DNA from: Coxiellaceae bacterium
GTDB taxonomy: Bacteria > Pseudomonadota > Gammaproteobacteria > Coxiellales > Coxiellaceae
NCBI GenBank assembly: GCA_029210045.1
Contig: JARGNX010000002.1
Coordinates: forward strand, 230,748 to 294,747
Direction: 5' to 3'
DNA length: 64,000 bases
A program made the position numbers and the translations under genes. The notes under the pieces were generated by a model. It saw only the letters and a list, made by a program, of their open reading frames with translations. It did no database searches and was not told the DNA's origin. How positions within the stretch are numbered: position 1 is the stretch's first letter; every line of letters begins with the position of its first letter. Of this stretch, positions 18,988 through 29,502 are shown one piece after another.

Positions 18988-20290
18988 GTACCAGTGTCGC
19001 TAAAGTTGATCCCACTTGAACGCTTTCAGAGATGCTGCGATCTTCGGGGTAGTAATAGGCGGTATCCGCCATATAAAAGCCATCGATTTCTGAGCGCATC
19101 GGCGGCAGCTTGTCGTAAAAATTAGTGCCACATACCGTTTGTGAAAACGCATAACGTGTGACCTTGGTAGCTATAATGTCGTCGCGACTAAATTGATCAG
19201 AAATCATTTGCAAGTATTGAATTGCTTCATCAACAAATTGCTCGTCCGTCCACTTATATTTTGGGTGTGTGCTTGGCATATAGTAAGGTACGTAAAGTAT
19301 TTTTTCTTTTTGGTCCGGCATGCCTGGATTTAAGTTGCTGTATTCAATCACGCCAGGAATTTCAATGCGTTCGTCATTAATATTTACCCAGAAATGTTTG
19401 GTTAATGGTTTTTTCAGCTTAAATAACACACAAGCTACACCGACATTAGCAATGGCATCAATTTGATCGCGTGTTTTTTGTGAAAGCCCGGGGGTAAGTT
19501 TGCTAATGTAAGGTAATGGAATGGTTGATACTACTGAATCAAATGGGTGGATGTCGTCATTAATGCGAATGCCGGCCGTCTTGCCGTTGTTGCTAACCAC
19601 TTCGCGCACATCAGCTTTAAGTTCAATTTTACCGCCAAGATCAAGGATGCGCTTTTCCATGGCGTCTAGCAAGGCATCAGAGCCACCTTCTAAATAGCCC
19701 AGTTGTTCTTGAAACATACTACGACGAGATAGCCCTACTCGTTTAATACGTGTGCCTAGCCAGGCAGCAGATAAATCATTTTTATATTCATAAAATTTGT
19801 AATGAAACAGATTGTGCCACAAAGCGTCATAGCCTTTATTGCCCAGCCACTTTTTAAGCCAGGTCGTAACGTCGATTTTGTCTAATTTGCGCCAATCTTT
19901 AATACGGCAAGTGGTCCAAGCAAGCAATCCATAACGCAGCTTGGTTATAAAGCCAAGTTTAGGAAAGGCGAATAGACTTTTTGGTGAGCCCCAGTTATAT
20001 AATTTCCCGTCATAATACAAGCCCATGCTAGTATCACGCCATTTTAGTTTGTGTTGCAATTTAAAGTCCGCCAACAAATCAAACATCGGTTGGTCGGGTT
20101 TGCAAACAAAGTGATAAAAGCGTTCTATTTTAGTGCCATCAAAATCAAATGAAGCTGACATGCCACCGATACGATCATCGCGCTCAAACAGTGTGACATC
20201 GTAACCTTTCTTTAATAAATCATAGGTGGTCATTAATCCCATTGGGCCGGCACCAATAACGGCAACTTTCTTTTTATTATTCATTTCCAT
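18956..20290 (-). CDS. NAD(P)/FAD-dependent amine-oxidase-like oxidoreductase
   Basis: A 444-residue flavoprotein of the protoporphyrinogen oxidase/amine oxidase-like fold. It starts with the dinucleotide motif VIGAGPMGLMTTYDLLKKG, then FERDDRIGGMSAS, and ends with an FAD-contacting PEDRSISESVQVG segment. The ribosome site AGAGGT lies about 5 nt before the first ATG (20290), with another ATG two codons later. Such proteins recur in gene sets for lipid-linked sugar synthesis, but the substrate is unknown. It is tightly packed between the SDR (2 bp) and GtrA genes, so it probably belongs to the same surface-sugar pathway. Confidence 0.75.
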   Translation of the reverse strand: MEMNNKKKVAVIGAGPMGLMTTYDLLKKGYDVTLFERDDRIGGMSASFDFDGTKIERFYHFVCKPDQPMFDLLADFKLQHKLKWRDTSMGLYYDGKLYNWGSPKSLFAFPKLGFITKLRYGLLAWTTCRIKDWRKLDKIDVTTWLKKWLGNKGYDALWHNLFHYKFYEYKNDLSAAWLGTRIKRVGLSRRSMFQEQLGYLEGGSDALLDAMEKRILDLGGKIELKADVREVVSNNGKTAGIRINDDIHPFDSVVSTIPLPYISKLTPGLSQKTRDQIDAIANVGVACVLFKLKKPLTKHFWVNINDERIEIPGVIEYSNLNPGMPDQKEKILYVPYYMPSTHPKYKWTDEQFVDEAIQYLQMISDQFSRDDIIATKVTRYAFSQTVCGTNFYDKLPPMRSEIDGFYMADTAYYYPEDRSISESVQVGSTLATLVHEDCTETTVC

Positions 20291-20292
20291 GT

Positions 20293-21237
20293 TTACCTCT
20301 CGATAACGATATTGCAGTAACGTTGATCACTGAACGTACTGTCGAATGCTTGCTGTAGCGGTGTGGGTGTGACGTTAAATATTTTGGCAAAGTCACAACC
20401 TTCGAAATAATCACCCGCCGTTAATGCTGTCAACTGATCGGCAGTGAATGGCGGTTTCTTGCTGAATAGCGAATACAGTTTAAGTAGTGCATAAAAAATA
20501 GGGTAAGGCAGCTTAACTACTTTAGTCGACAGTTTTTTGGCCGATTTGATTTGTCGGATCATATCGATGTAATCGATTTCTTCTAGACCAACAATGTCAT
20601 ATGTTTCACCGATGGGTTGTAGCTGCATGGCTGCAATAATCACCTGGCAAAAGTCACGGCTAAATAACGGCTGGCGTAAAAATTTACCATTGCCTGGAAT
20701 AGGAAATACTGGTGTTTTTGCCATAAAGCGTGATAGCCAGCCTAAATGTTTAGGATCAAACCAGCCAAACATTAACGTAGGCCTTAATATGCAGCAGGCA
20801 ATTTTGCTGTCGATCACCATTTGTTCTTGCTGCTTTTTGGTATTGGTGTAATGGTCATCAGCCACTGAATTCACCACTGAAGAGCTGATATGCACCGTAA
20901 AGGGTACGTTGTGCTGCTGAATCGCTTGTAATACATGCTGGGTGGCAGTGAGATTATTTTTAATAAAGATATCAGACTGCAACCCTGTGATTTGTGCGTG
21001 CAGTACTAAAGCGCGTTTGGCGTCAATAAAACAATCCATCCACTGCCCTGCTTCACTTAAGTCGGCAAGTTGCGTAGTAATGCCAGGGTTTAATTTTGCT
21101 AATGTTGCTAAATTTTCTGGGTGCTTATCGAGTGCAACGATATTACTGTATCCCATTTCTTGCAGTAATAAGACAAGGTTTTGCCCTACCAAACCGGCAG
21201 CCCCAGTAATTACTATTTTATCGGAATATTCCATCAT
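20293..21237 (-). CDS. NAD-dependent epimerase/dehydratase (extended SDR)
   Basis: An extended SDR of about 314 residues with NAD motif GAAGLVGQN and a catalytic Tyr-x3-Lys (YTNTK). It is of the nucleotide-sugar epimerase/dehydratase type, with a short C-terminal substrate domain. Twin ATG codons at 21237 and 21234 lie 4 bp after the HAD-UbiA stop. GAGG sits 2 nt before the first and 5 nt before the second, so the second may be the used start. A longer start at 21273 would overlap the upstream gene by 32 bp and is not favoured. Its substrate in the pathway is not known. Confidence 0.8.
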   Translation of the reverse strand: MMEYSDKIVITGAAGLVGQNLVLLLQEMGYSNIVALDKHPENLATLAKLNPGITTQLADLSEAGQWMDCFIDAKRALVLHAQITGLQSDIFIKNNLTATQHVLQAIQQHNVPFTVHISSSVVNSVADDHYTNTKKQQEQMVIDSKIACCILRPTLMFGWFDPKHLGWLSRFMAKTPVFPIPGNGKFLRQPLFSRDFCQVIIAAMQLQPIGETYDIVGLEEIDYIDMIRQIKSAKKLSTKVVKLPYPIFYALLKLYSLFSKKPPFTADQLTALTAGDYFEGCDFAKIFNVTPTPLQQAFDSTFSDQRYCNIVIER

Positions 21238-21241
21238 GGCC

Positions 21242-22672
21242 TCACAGGGTTGCGCAGTATACGATAGCCGCAATCACCGCAACTATCAGGTAAGTGACTC
21301 GGTCTTTAATAGCGAACACTACAGGGTCGGAATGCATCTGTCCTTCGGTCGTGATGATCCACACTCGAGAAATCCAATATAATAATAAAGGACAGATTAG
21401 ATACAGCAGCTCATTGAGTTGATATAGCGCCATGGAGCGCGCTGATTGAATATAGAGCGCAAACACCAGCACAGAAATATAACCACTGCACATGCCCATG
21501 ATTTTTATTTCACTGCTGTGATTGCTGTGATAAGCCCGACCGGGAAGGTGCACTTTTGAGGACTGATCGTGTGCGGCTAATTCTGAATAGCGTTTGATAA
21601 AAGCTAGGCTGGTAAAAAAGAAAAATGAAAATAACAGCAGCCAATCGGAATAGCCTACAGCGCCAAGTATTGCCATGCCAGCAAAGATGCGCAATGTATA
21701 CAGCATAGCGAGGGTGAAAACATCGACTAGTAATAAACGCTTTAATTTAAATGAGTAGGCCAATGTGCAAGCATAATAAAGCAATAAAACAGCAACAAAC
21801 GGCATTGGTAATAGTGCGATAGCTAAGCCAAACCCGGCAATAAAGCATAGCGGGGAGCCAATTAAACCCACGCTGAGCGACAGCTGACCGCTCGCGAAGG
21901 GGCGTCGATGTTTTTTATGATGCTGACGATCTGATGAAAGGTCAATTAAGTCGTTTAATAAGTACGCGCTTGAAGCCAATAAACTAAAACTGATAAAGCC
22001 AAGTACAGTTAATAGGGCCAAATGTAAGTTGCTAAGGTGATGTCCCAGCAGCAAGGGTAAAAATAATAAAACATTTTTGGCGTATTGGTGTGGGCGTGCG
22101 GCTTTGATGATCTGCCGAAGATTGTTGTCGCCTGACTTAAACGTTTTAGTCACTTCCGACACTTGTTTGGCTTTATTAATAAACGAGGCCTTGTTATTTA
22201 CAACAACGGATTGCTTGGCGTGTTTAAAAATGCCTATATCACACTTACTGTTGCCGACATATACGTATTCGCCTTTACCAAACTGTTGGTCAAGAAAGTC
22301 CCGCTTATAGTGTCCTTTTAAGTTTGTTTTGCCATCACTGGCATGAGCGGCATCAAATATAGGTAGTTGCTCAATAACAAAATGGGCAATACGTTGGTCT
22401 GCGGCAGTGACTAGATAAAGCGTATGGCCCTGCTGCTTTTTCATTGTTAACCACTCAACGAGTGGCTGGTTAAACGGTAAATGAAAATCAGCATAGTTAG
22501 TTTTTGCAGCAATGCGTTGTTTGCAATACGACTTGCCCTTAAAGAATAACCAAAAGACAGCTAAAAAAGCCGTTAGCGGGCTGTTCTTTAAAGCATTAAC
22601 AAACGTTTCAAACAACGTATCTGTGTATGTTAGTGACCCGTCAAGGTCAACGCATATGGGTGTTTTGTTCAT
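21242..22672 (-). CDS. HAD phosphatase-UbiA prenyltransferase fusion (DPPR synthase-like)
   Basis: A 476-residue two-domain protein. Residues 1-190 are a HAD hydrolase with motif I VDLDGSLTYTDT (Asp9, Asp11). Residues about 195-476 are a UbiA-type membrane prenyltransferase with the Mg/diphosphate motif NDLIDLSSDRQHHKKHRRP and about eight helices. The UbiA half matches the 5-phosphoribosyl-1-diphosphate:polyprenyl-phosphate transferase group (Rv3806c-like). The HAD half could remove the 5-phosphate afterwards. The fusion therefore joins the first two steps ahead of DprE1/DprE2. It is the first gene of the minus-strand run, divergent from gmhA with 79 bp between them. Confidence 0.85.
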   Translation of the reverse strand: MNKTPICVDLDGSLTYTDTLFETFVNALKNSPLTAFLAVFWLFFKGKSYCKQRIAAKTNYADFHLPFNQPLVEWLTMKKQQGHTLYLVTAADQRIAHFVIEQLPIFDAAHASDGKTNLKGHYKRDFLDQQFGKGEYVYVGNSKCDIGIFKHAKQSVVVNNKASFINKAKQVSEVTKTFKSGDNNLRQIIKAARPHQYAKNVLLFLPLLLGHHLSNLHLALLTVLGFISFSLLASSAYLLNDLIDLSSDRQHHKKHRRPFASGQLSLSVGLIGSPLCFIAGFGLAIALLPMPFVAVLLLYYACTLAYSFKLKRLLLVDVFTLAMLYTLRIFAGMAILGAVGYSDWLLLFSFFFFTSLAFIKRYSELAAHDQSSKVHLPGRAYHSNHSSEIKIMGMCSGYISVLVFALYIQSARSMALYQLNELLYLICPLLLYWISRVWIITTEGQMHSDPVVFAIKDRVTYLIVAVIAAIVYCATL

Positions 22673-22693
22673 GGCGGAATGATACCGTATGCG

Positions 22694-22722
22694 TTGACCC
22701 GGCGCTAGGGGCTTGTTAACAT
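22694..22722 (+). promoter_or_regulatory. Putative sigma-70 promoter for gmhA
   Basis: TTGACC (22694-22699), 17 bp, then TAACAT (22717-22722), ending 29 bp before the gmhA ATG in the divergent intergenic region. Hexamer matches are 5/6 and 4/6, with ideal spacing. Confidence 0.45.
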
Positions 22723-22751
22723 CCGTGCTTGCGTTGTTCTAAGGGGTTTTC

Positions 22752-23339
22752 ATGAGCTTTAGTTTTTTATCAAATATCGAAGATCACCAAGCTACGATTG
22801 ATGGCTTAAAGCCAATGGCGGAGCACATTCATTTATTGGCTAAGCAATTAGCTGATCGTGTGGCACAAGGTGGTACGATTTATTGGTTGGGTAATGGCGG
22901 CAGCGCTGCGGATGCGCAACATTTGGCCGCTGAATTGGTGGGTCGATTTAAATTGGAGCGCCCTGCTATTGCGTCTGTTGCTTTACATACCGACACTTCG
23001 ATCCTGACCTGCCTTAGTAATGACTACGACTATAGTATAGTGTTCGCGCGTCAACTCGAAGCGATGTGTAGGCCAGCGGATGTTGTGATAGGCCTTTCTA
23101 CCTCAGGCAATAGTGAAAACATTTTGCGCGCAATGGCGGTAGCCAAGAGCCGAGGCGCTTTAACGTTAGGACTGACCGGCGCAAATGGTCAAAAATTAAA
23201 CCAAGCGTGCGATCATTGTGTGTTGGTACCATCAACTGATACAGCACGCATTCAAGAAGCGCATATCTTAATCGGCCATTCTCTGTGCCAATATATTGAG
23301 CTTCAAGTCGCAAAAGTAGCGGTCGAAACCGTCGTCTAA
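22752..23339 (+). CDS. gmhA: Phosphoheptose isomerase-like SIS protein
   Basis: A 195-residue single SIS-domain protein with the GmhA signatures: NGGSAADAQHLAAELVGRF (residues about 49-67), the phosphosugar-binding GLSTSGNSENIL and the C-terminal TARIQEAHILIGHSLCQYIE. It converts sedoheptulose-7-phosphate to D-glycero-heptose-7-phosphate for the LPS core. The ribosome site AAGGGG lies 6 nt before the ATG. The length is normal. DiaA is a close relative, but metal- and substrate-site residues favour GmhA. Confidence 0.88.
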   Translation: MSFSFLSNIEDHQATIDGLKPMAEHIHLLAKQLADRVAQGGTIYWLGNGGSAADAQHLAAELVGRFKLERPAIASVALHTDTSILTCLSNDYDYSIVFARQLEAMCRPADVVIGLSTSGNSENILRAMAVAKSRGALTLGLTGANGQKLNQACDHCVLVPSTDTARIQEAHILIGHSLCQYIELQVAKVAVETVV

Positions 23340-23383
23340 AAGGTGCTATATTATCAGGCAGTGACTACTGTGAGGGCCTGACC

Positions 23384-23938
23384 ATGATTGCATTGATTGT
23401 TATTGTCGTTATTATCGTATTGCTGATCTTATGGGTTATCGGCATATATAACTCTTTGATTAAATTAAAAAATCAGGTGCAAGAGGGTTGGAGTGGTATC
23501 GATGTGCAGCTTAAGCGTCGCCATGATTTGATTCCAAATTTAGTCTCAACGGTTAAAGGCTACAAAGAGCATGAAAGCTCAACGCTAGAAGAGGTCACTA
23601 AATTACGCGCCAATGCGATGCAGGCTTCGAGTGTTGCTGAGAAGGCCAAAGCGGAATCTGCTTTATCATTAGGTTTAGGCAAGTTATTTGCTGTCGCCGA
23701 AAATTATCCTGATTTGAAAGCCAGTGCTAACTTTTTAGACCTGCAAAAAAGCCTTAGTGATGTTGAAGACAATTTACAAAATGCGCGTCGTTATTATAAT
23801 GCAACCGCGCGTGACTTTAACACTAAAGTGCAATCATTCCCTGATAATGTTATTGCTGGTATGTTTCACTTTACATCACAACCCTACTTCGAACTCGATA
23901 GCGAAGCCGAAAAAGCAGTGCCAAAGGTGTCATTCTAA
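23384..23938 (+). CDS. lemA: LemA family protein
   Basis: A 184-residue protein with one N-terminal transmembrane helix (residues 2-22) and the LemA core ([47 protein letters not shown]). It is likely an inner-membrane-anchored helical bundle of unknown role. The stop overlaps the next start by 1 bp, and the DUF2207 partner downstream is a common pairing, so the two probably form an operon. Confidence 0.93.
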   Translation: MIALIVIVVIIVLLILWVIGIYNSLIKLKNQVQEGWSGIDVQLKRRHDLIPNLVSTVKGYKEHESSTLEEVTKLRANAMQASSVAEKAKAESALSLGLGKLFAVAENYPDLKASANFLDLQKSLSDVEDNLQNARRYYNATARDFNTKVQSFPDNVIAGMFHFTSQPYFELDSEAEKAVPKVSF

Positions 23939-25809
23939 TGAAGTGTTTATTACGTTCATGTTTAGCTTTACTACTGTGTTTGCCATTAATCGGTTTTGCA
24001 GCCAGTGCATTGCCACCAGTGATCAACGAATACAGCAGTATTATTAAGGTGCAAAAAGATGCGAGCTTAGTGGTGACAGAGCAAGTGGTTATCACCACAG
24101 CCGGTCGAACCGTTCGGCATGGCATCTATCGTGATTTTCCCACATTGTATCGCGGGCGCCATGGAGGCACGGTAAAAGTGGGCTTTGATGTGATGAGTGC
24201 TAAGCTCGATGGTAAAAAAGTGGCGTATCACACCAAAGAATTAAGCAATGGCATTCGTGTGTATTTAGGTAGTAAAAAAATGGTACTGCCCGCCGGTCGA
24301 TATACTTTTGAAATTACCTATAAGACAACAGGTCAATTAGGATTTTTTAAAGATCATGATGAGCTGTATTGGAATGTCACTGGAAATGGTTGGGCGTTTC
24401 CGATTGACCAAGTGGAAGCGTGGGTGGAGCTGCCCGATGGTGCGCGTAACAATATTTTAAAATACACCGCCTATACAGGCTCGCAAGGTCAGCGTGGTAC
24501 AGCATATCAGGCTAATGTAAATAACAAGCAACAGGTAGTGTTTGTTACAACACAACCCCTGGCTGCCCATCAAGGTATAACGATTGTTGTTGCCTGGAAG
24601 CCAGGTTTTATCACGCAGCCGAGTTTTTGGGCGGCTAATTTAAAAGACTTGCTTGTCTACTTGATTCTAATTGTTGGTGTTGTAGGTGTGTTTGCTTATT
24701 ACATGATGATGTGGCTACGTCATGGTCGTGATCCTGAAGCGGGTGCGATTATGCCAGAATATTATCCGCCTAAAGGTTTTACACCAGCAGCACTGCGTTA
24801 CATATTAGACATGGGTTACGATAATCGCGTATTAGCCTCAGCGATTTTAAATCTAGCGGTTAAGGGCGCTTTAAAAATCGAGCAAAAGTCCAAGAAAGAT
24901 TATACCTTGATCAAGCAAAAAGATTTTAAGGGTGATTTATCCGCTGCAGAACAAGTGTTAATGCAAAAGCTATTTTTAGGTGGAGATACTTTAGCGCTGG
25001 GTAAGGCGGTTGATATTCAAAAAACTATTGAGTCCTACCGTAGTGAGCTAAAAAAAGAATTCGAAACAACCTATTTTGTTACTAATAATACCTATGCCGT
25101 AGTGGGCGCGGTTATATCAATAGCTGCCGTTGGTCTGGGTATTTTATTGAATTTCAATTTAGTTCCTGCAGCAATTTTTATGTTGGTGTTTATGTTCTTA
25201 TCCATGGGGAAGAAAGGTGCAGTAAGAAGCACGTTGAAAAATAAATTACGTCAGGGAGGCTGGAGTAATATTATTACGGTCGTCTTCATGGTGTTGATTG
25301 TTTTTTCATTTGTGCCGAATATCAACCAGCTGAACATTATTTATCCTTGGGTATATGTATCATTACTGTTTTTATTGGTTATATTTAATTTAGTCTTCGT
25401 GGGATTGTTAAAGCGTTTAACAGTCGCTGGCGCACATTTAATTAGCCAGGTTAAAGGCTTTAAAATGTTCCTTGGTGCCACCGAAAAAGATCGCATGAAT
25501 TTTCGTAACCCACCCGATAAAACGCCTGAATTATTCGAGAAATATTTACCTTATGCTTTAGCCTTGGGTGTGGAGCAAAAATGGGGTGAACAATTTGCCG
25601 ATGTGCTCGCTAAAGCTAACTACCAACCGCAGTGGTTTGTTGGCAATTATATGCTGTTCTATACCGGTAACATGTTTGCTAGCGGTTTTGCAGGCACCTT
25701 TACTCAATCAATCAGCTCAGCTGCCTCACCTCCTGGATCCAGTTCTGGGTTTGGTGGTGGTGGGTTCTCCGGTGGAGGGGGTGGCGGCGGCGGTGGTGGT
25801 GGCTGGTAA
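23938..25809 (+). CDS. DUF2207 membrane protein with glycine-rich tail
   Basis: A 623-residue protein with a signal peptide (residues 1-24), a periplasmic DUF2207 domain (about 25-220), a transmembrane helix near 235-260, a cytoplasmic segment, then about four more helices (375-500). It ends in an uninterrupted Gly-rich tail ([22 protein letters not shown]). That tail is normal for this family and not a sequencing artefact. It pairs with LemA directly upstream. The function is unknown; an envelope stress or maturation role is only a guess. Confidence 0.88.
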   Translation: MKCLLRSCLALLLCLPLIGFAASALPPVINEYSSIIKVQKDASLVVTEQVVITTAGRTVRHGIYRDFPTLYRGRHGGTVKVGFDVMSAKLDGKKVAYHTKELSNGIRVYLGSKKMVLPAGRYTFEITYKTTGQLGFFKDHDELYWNVTGNGWAFPIDQVEAWVELPDGARNNILKYTAYTGSQGQRGTAYQANVNNKQQVVFVTTQPLAAHQGITIVVAWKPGFITQPSFWAANLKDLLVYLILIVGVVGVFAYYMMMWLRHGRDPEAGAIMPEYYPPKGFTPAALRYILDMGYDNRVLASAILNLAVKGALKIEQKSKKDYTLIKQKDFKGDLSAAEQVLMQKLFLGGDTLALGKAVDIQKTIESYRSELKKEFETTYFVTNNTYAVVGAVISIAAVGLGILLNFNLVPAAIFMLVFMFLSMGKKGAVRSTLKNKLRQGGWSNIITVVFMVLIVFSFVPNINQLNIIYPWVYVSLLFLLVIFNLVFVGLLKRLTVAGAHLISQVKGFKMFLGATEKDRMNFRNPPDKTPELFEKYLPYALALGVEQKWGEQFADVLAKANYQPQWFVGNYMLFYTGNMFASGFAGTFTQSISSAASPPGSSSGFGGGGFSGGGGGGGGGGGW

Positions 25810-25910
25810 AAATCGGCGTTATATTTCTACTATGCTGGCCATATCGCTTTCATTTTTTGCGCTCCGTTGCTCATTTAGCCAGCTGTAAATTCCGCTGCGA
25901 TGCTCAAAAA

Positions 25911-26303
25911 TTATTTATCAATGGGGCTAGAGTGATCATCAAACTCATGTTCGCGATGCCAATAGGTGTAGTCATCGATATCGTGTAGCGCTTTATGCAC
26001 AAGATCGGCGTCCTTATCATTAAGATGACTGCACAGCTCATGCAGTTTACGTGGGCTTGCGTGCAAGGCACCTTCAATATGTGCTTCAGTAAAAATAGCT
26101 TCGATCATAGATTTGGCTGAGGCGACAGCAAGCTCAGCCGTTAGGTAATCTTCAGGTTCTTTTTCATAAGCCTTATAAGAAGCCTCGAGTTGTTGTCTGG
26201 CCGCTTGGATTGTTGGGTTGCCTTCATCGGTGTAGGTTGACATTGTGGCCCACAAATCCCTAATAGTGATGTGCTTATCTTTATGATCTACCGGTTCTGA
26301 CAT
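25911..26303 (-). CDS. Small acidic hypothetical protein
   Basis: A 130-residue helical, charged protein with no signal peptide or membrane segment and no family recognised. The N-terminus is rich in His/Asp/Lys and the C-terminus in His/Asp/Glu (WHREHEFDDHSS). It is the first ORF after the DUF2207 gene, on the opposite strand, and lies 118 bp from the site-2 protease gene's end. Its length and good codon character support a real gene. Confidence 0.55.
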   Translation of the reverse strand: MSEPVDHKDKHITIRDLWATMSTYTDEGNPTIQAARQQLEASYKAYEKEPEDYLTAELAVASAKSMIEAIFTEAHIEGALHASPRKLHELCSHLNDKDADLVHKALHDIDDYTYWHREHEFDDHSSPIDK

Positions 26304-26421
26304 GGCTGTTTCTCACTGTGTATGAATTTCATAGCGATTATTATAGACCAGAATATGGGGGTGAACGCTATACACATTGCGCTCTAGTTTGCTGATTAAT
26401 AACGAAATAACCTTAGATCAT

Positions 26422-27102
26422 TTAAATGCTAGGTAAGCCAAGTAGTTGCATAATACTATTCATCAATAAGTAGGTGGGAACTTGGATTAATTTGCCTAAT
26501 AAGCCAATGAATAATAGGCCTAATAAGATCCAGATACCGTAAGGTTCAATGCGATCATAATAATAGCGCGCGCGGCCGGTAAGGATACTGCTTACCACGC
26601 GGCTGCCATCTAGTGGTGGGATGGGTATCAAATTTAAAATAAGCAAAATGCAGTTAATTAAAATGCCGTATTTACCAGCGAGGTAAAAGTAGGTCGCAAT
26701 CATTTGTGTGATGCCGGAGGCATCGCCGGCGATTAATAATTCCGCACAGGCCTTTGCTATGCCCCCCCACAAAAGCGCCATGACTAAGTTGGCACCTGGC
26801 CCGGCCAGTGCGACTAGTGCCATATCGCGTCGCGGATGGCGTAAGTTACTCCACGTGACTGGTACAGGTTTTGCCCAGCCAAATAAGAAGCCACTAAAGA
26901 TCATCATCACCACCGGCAAAATAATGGTGCCAAATAGATCAATGTGTTTGGCAGGATTAAGTGTTACACGGCCCATCATCAGTGCGGTCTTATCACCCAG
27001 CTTGGCGGCGATCCAACCATGCGCGGCTTCGTGCAGAGTAATGGCAAAAATAAGTGGTAGTGCCATCACCGCAATGGTTTGTATGATATTCATTAAGTTC
27101 AT
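26422..27102 (-). CDS. Site-2 protease family protein (M50)
   Basis: A 226-residue membrane metalloprotease-like protein. The zinc motif HEAAH (with FAITLHEAAHGWIAAKLGD) is in the first helix and the third ligand region is IPIPPLDGSRV, matching the short, PDZ-less bacterial S2P group. About six helices are visible. These proteins cleave substrates within the membrane, often for stress signalling, but the substrate is unknown. The gene is monocistronic in appearance. A palindromic repeat cluster occupies the 206 bp upstream of its start. Confidence 0.9.
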   Translation of the reverse strand: MNLMNIIQTIAVMALPLIFAITLHEAAHGWIAAKLGDKTALMMGRVTLNPAKHIDLFGTIILPVVMMIFSGFLFGWAKPVPVTWSNLRHPRRDMALVALAGPGANLVMALLWGGIAKACAELLIAGDASGITQMIATYFYLAGKYGILINCILLILNLIPIPPLDGSRVVSSILTGRARYYYDRIEPYGIWILLGLLFIGLLGKLIQVPTYLLMNSIMQLLGLPSI

Positions 27103-27213
27103 AGGAATAATATATCATAGCTTGAATAGCTCATCCTTAATGATATTGCTAATGCGCGCTAGTCTGTATGTGGCTCTATGTTTAACATCAAGGTGCATAG
27201 TGTACTGCTTGTC

Positions 27214-27269
27214 ATCCCTGGCCCCGACCAGGGATCCATATAATAATGGATTCCCGCTTTCGCGGGAAT
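27214..27269. repeat. Dispersed palindromic repeat pair (REP-like)
   Basis: Two hairpins lie side by side: ATCCCTGG/CCAGGGAT with a 6-nt loop (27214-27235) and ATTCCCGC/GCGGGAAT with a 4-nt loop (27250-27269). Their flanks (TGTCAT before, GGATCCA or ATGGATT, then AATGATAAGG) match the TGGAT...ATGACA frame of similar elements at 38.5, 51.4 and 58.2 kb. The 206 bp between the M50 gene and the CGL stop hold nothing else recognisable. Confidence 0.7.
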
Positions 27270-27308
27270 GATAAGGCCGGTAGCAATGACGTATCTTGTA
27301 ACGATGGA

Positions 27309-28466
27309 TTAATCAATTGCCTGTTTTAGATCCGCAATCAAATCGTCAACATTCTCAATGCCCACCGACAAACGAATAAAGCCATCGGTAATACCCAGCA
27401 GTTCACGGTTTTCTTTGGGTACCGAAGCATGCGTCATAATCGCTGGATGTTCGATCAAGCTTTCAACACCACCTAAACTTTCGGCTAGCGCAAAGATCTT
27501 GCAGCGTTCAAGCATGCGCTTGGCCCCTGCTTCGTCCATATCTAAATCGCACGACACCATGCCACCGAAGTCGCGCATTTGTTTTTTAGCGAGTTCATGT
27601 TGCGGGTGGCTGGTTAGGCCTGGGTAATACACCTTATTTACTTTTGGGTGTTTCTCTAACCATTGGGCGATTTTCATCGCGCTTTCGCAGTGACGTTGCA
27701 TGCGCACAGCTAATGTTTTAACGCCACGTAATGCTAAGAAGCAATCAAAAGGTCCAGCAATCGCACCATCGGCAAATAGTAAGAATTCTAATTGTTCAGC
27801 TAAATCGGGTCGATCACCAACAACAACCATGCCACCAATCATATCCGAGTGACCATTAATGTATTTGGTCGCCGAGTGTGTGACCAGGTCAAAACCCAGT
27901 GTTAAAGGATTTTGCAGTATAGGAGTTGCAAACGTATTATCGCAAACGCTAATCAGATTATGTTTTTTAGCAAATGCGGCAATCGCTTCGAGATCCACTA
28001 ACTTTAATGTTGGGTTGGTTGGTGTTTCAACCCAAATCATTTTAGTTTCGGGTGTTAAACTTTTTTCTAAGTTGGATAAGTCAGTCAAATCAGCGAAATC
28101 AAACTTCAATCCAGCACTGCGAGAATAGATCTTATCAAATAAACGAAAACTGCCGCCATATAAATCATCCATCGCAATTACGTGATCGCCGGGTTGCAAT
28201 AGTTTCATAATGCAACTGCCGCCGGCGAGGCCGGACGCAAATGCAAAGCCTTTTGTGCCGGATTCTAAATTGGCAATGCAATCTTGATAAGCTGTGCGAG
28301 TAGGATTTCCACTGCGCGAATAATCATACCCTTGGTGTTCTCCTGGGCTTTTTTGCACGTAAGTCGATGTGGCATAAATCGGTGTCATGATCGCACCGGT
28401 GCTAGGGTCGGGTTGTTGTCCGGCGTGAACGACGCGGCTGTCTAGGGCTAGTTTATCTTTATTCAT
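27309..28466 (-). CDS. Cystathionine gamma-lyase/synthase
   Basis: A 385-residue Cys/Met-metabolism PLP enzyme. PLP lysine lies in [15 protein letters not shown], with the phosphate-binding YSRSGNPTR and the C-terminal [18 protein letters not shown] signature. On sequence alone gamma-lyase and gamma-synthase are hard to separate. The 4-bp overlap with a cystathionine beta-synthase upstream strongly favours the lyase role, making cysteine from cystathionine. It is the second gene of a two-gene operon. Confidence 0.9.
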   Translation of the reverse strand: MNKDKLALDSRVVHAGQQPDPSTGAIMTPIYATSTYVQKSPGEHQGYDYSRSGNPTRTAYQDCIANLESGTKGFAFASGLAGGSCIMKLLQPGDHVIAMDDLYGGSFRLFDKIYSRSAGLKFDFADLTDLSNLEKSLTPETKMIWVETPTNPTLKLVDLEAIAAFAKKHNLISVCDNTFATPILQNPLTLGFDLVTHSATKYINGHSDMIGGMVVVGDRPDLAEQLEFLLFADGAIAGPFDCFLALRGVKTLAVRMQRHCESAMKIAQWLEKHPKVNKVYYPGLTSHPQHELAKKQMRDFGGMVSCDLDMDEAGAKRMLERCKIFALAESLGGVESLIEHPAIMTHASVPKENRELLGITDGFIRLSVGIENVDDLIADLKQAID

Positions 28467-29425
28467 GCGTTTTCCTTTTCGAACTGATGCTCATGCATCC
28501 ATTGATTATCAACAAATTTAGTCAGGTAGTTACGAATTGAGTCCGGTAACAGTACTAAGCAGCGTTCACCTTTTTTCAGGCGTTTAGCAGCAATAGTTGC
28601 TGCCCAGGCGGCGGTACCGGATGAGCCGCCACACAATAAGCCTTCTTCAGCAATTAAGCGGCGTGCCATTAGGAAAGAATCTTTATCATTGGATTTGATG
28701 TATTCGTCAATTAAATTGTTATCCAATACCTCGGGGAAGAAATCATAACCGATACCTTCAACTAAATACGGTTTGATTTCAGTGCCGCCACCTAAGATTG
28801 AACCGTCAGGGTCAACACCGATAATTTGAATGTTGGGGTTAAACTCTTTGAGTTTTTTTGCGACGCCAGTAATCGTGCCGCCGGTCCCTACTCCCATCAC
28901 TACCATGCTTAAGTTGTCGCCCATATCATCAATGATTTCTTGTGCGGTAAATTGATAATGCGCATCAGGGTTATCCGGATTAGCATATTGATCCAAGATA
29001 TGTGAGTTAGGTAATTCTTTTTGTAACTTGATGGCGACACTGATGTGGCTTTCCGGGTCATCCCACGCGGCTTCAGTTGGTGTGCGAATAATTTTGGCAC
29101 CTAAGGCTTCGAGTACTACTTGTTTTTCGTGACTCATTTTTTCAGGTAAGGTAATAATCACTTTATAGCCTTTGACTGCGCCGGCCAATGCAATACCGAT
29201 GCCAGTATTTCCTGATGTGGGTTCAATTAATGTGTCACCGGGCTTAATGCGCCCCTGCTTTTCAGCCTGCTCGACCATTTGGTAGCCGATACGATCTTTA
29301 ACCGAACCGCCTGGATTGAGGAATTCACATTTGGCATAGAGTTGACAGTCGAGGTCGCTACCGATGCGGTTGAGCTTAACGATCGGTGTATTGCCAATGG
29401 CTTGCAGGATATTGTCGAGTATCAT
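28463..29425 (-). CDS. Cystathionine beta-synthase, core form
   Basis: A 320-residue fold-type II PLP enzyme. PLP lysine lies in [11 protein letters not shown], with the substrate loop [10 protein letters not shown], the phosphate-binding GTGGTITG, and the C-terminal [18 protein letters not shown], which is characteristic of CBS (including eukaryotic CBS) rather than CysK/CysM. The heme region and C-terminal CBS (Bateman) pair are absent, so no SAM activation is expected. The ATG at 29425 is chosen because AGAGGA lies 6 nt upstream and the conserved start ([15 protein letters not shown]) follows. The longer start adds ten unrelated residues. It condenses homocysteine with serine, linking to the ahcY product. 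Confidence 0.9.
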   Translation of the reverse strand: MILDNILQAIGNTPIVKLNRIGSDLDCQLYAKCEFLNPGGSVKDRIGYQMVEQAEKQGRIKPGDTLIEPTSGNTGIGIALAGAVKGYKVIITLPEKMSHEKQVVLEALGAKIIRTPTEAAWDDPESHISVAIKLQKELPNSHILDQYANPDNPDAHYQFTAQEIIDDMGDNLSMVVMGVGTGGTITGVAKKLKEFNPNIQIIGVDPDGSILGGGTEIKPYLVEGIGYDFFPEVLDNNLIDEYIKSNDKDSFLMARRLIAEEGLLCGGSSGTAAWAATIAAKRLKKGERCLVLLPDSIRNYLTKFVDNQWMHEHQFEKENA

Positions 29426-29502
29426 GAGCGTTCCTCTTATATATAGTGAGGCCACATGGTAGCAGATGCCGGATAGTGAATCGAGGGGCTACGAGCGGCT
29501 AT

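Noticed and set aside
25740..25806. Glycine run as a sequencing or frameshift artefact
   Set aside because: A Gly-rich C-terminal tail is a regular feature of DUF2207 proteins and the frame ends cleanly.
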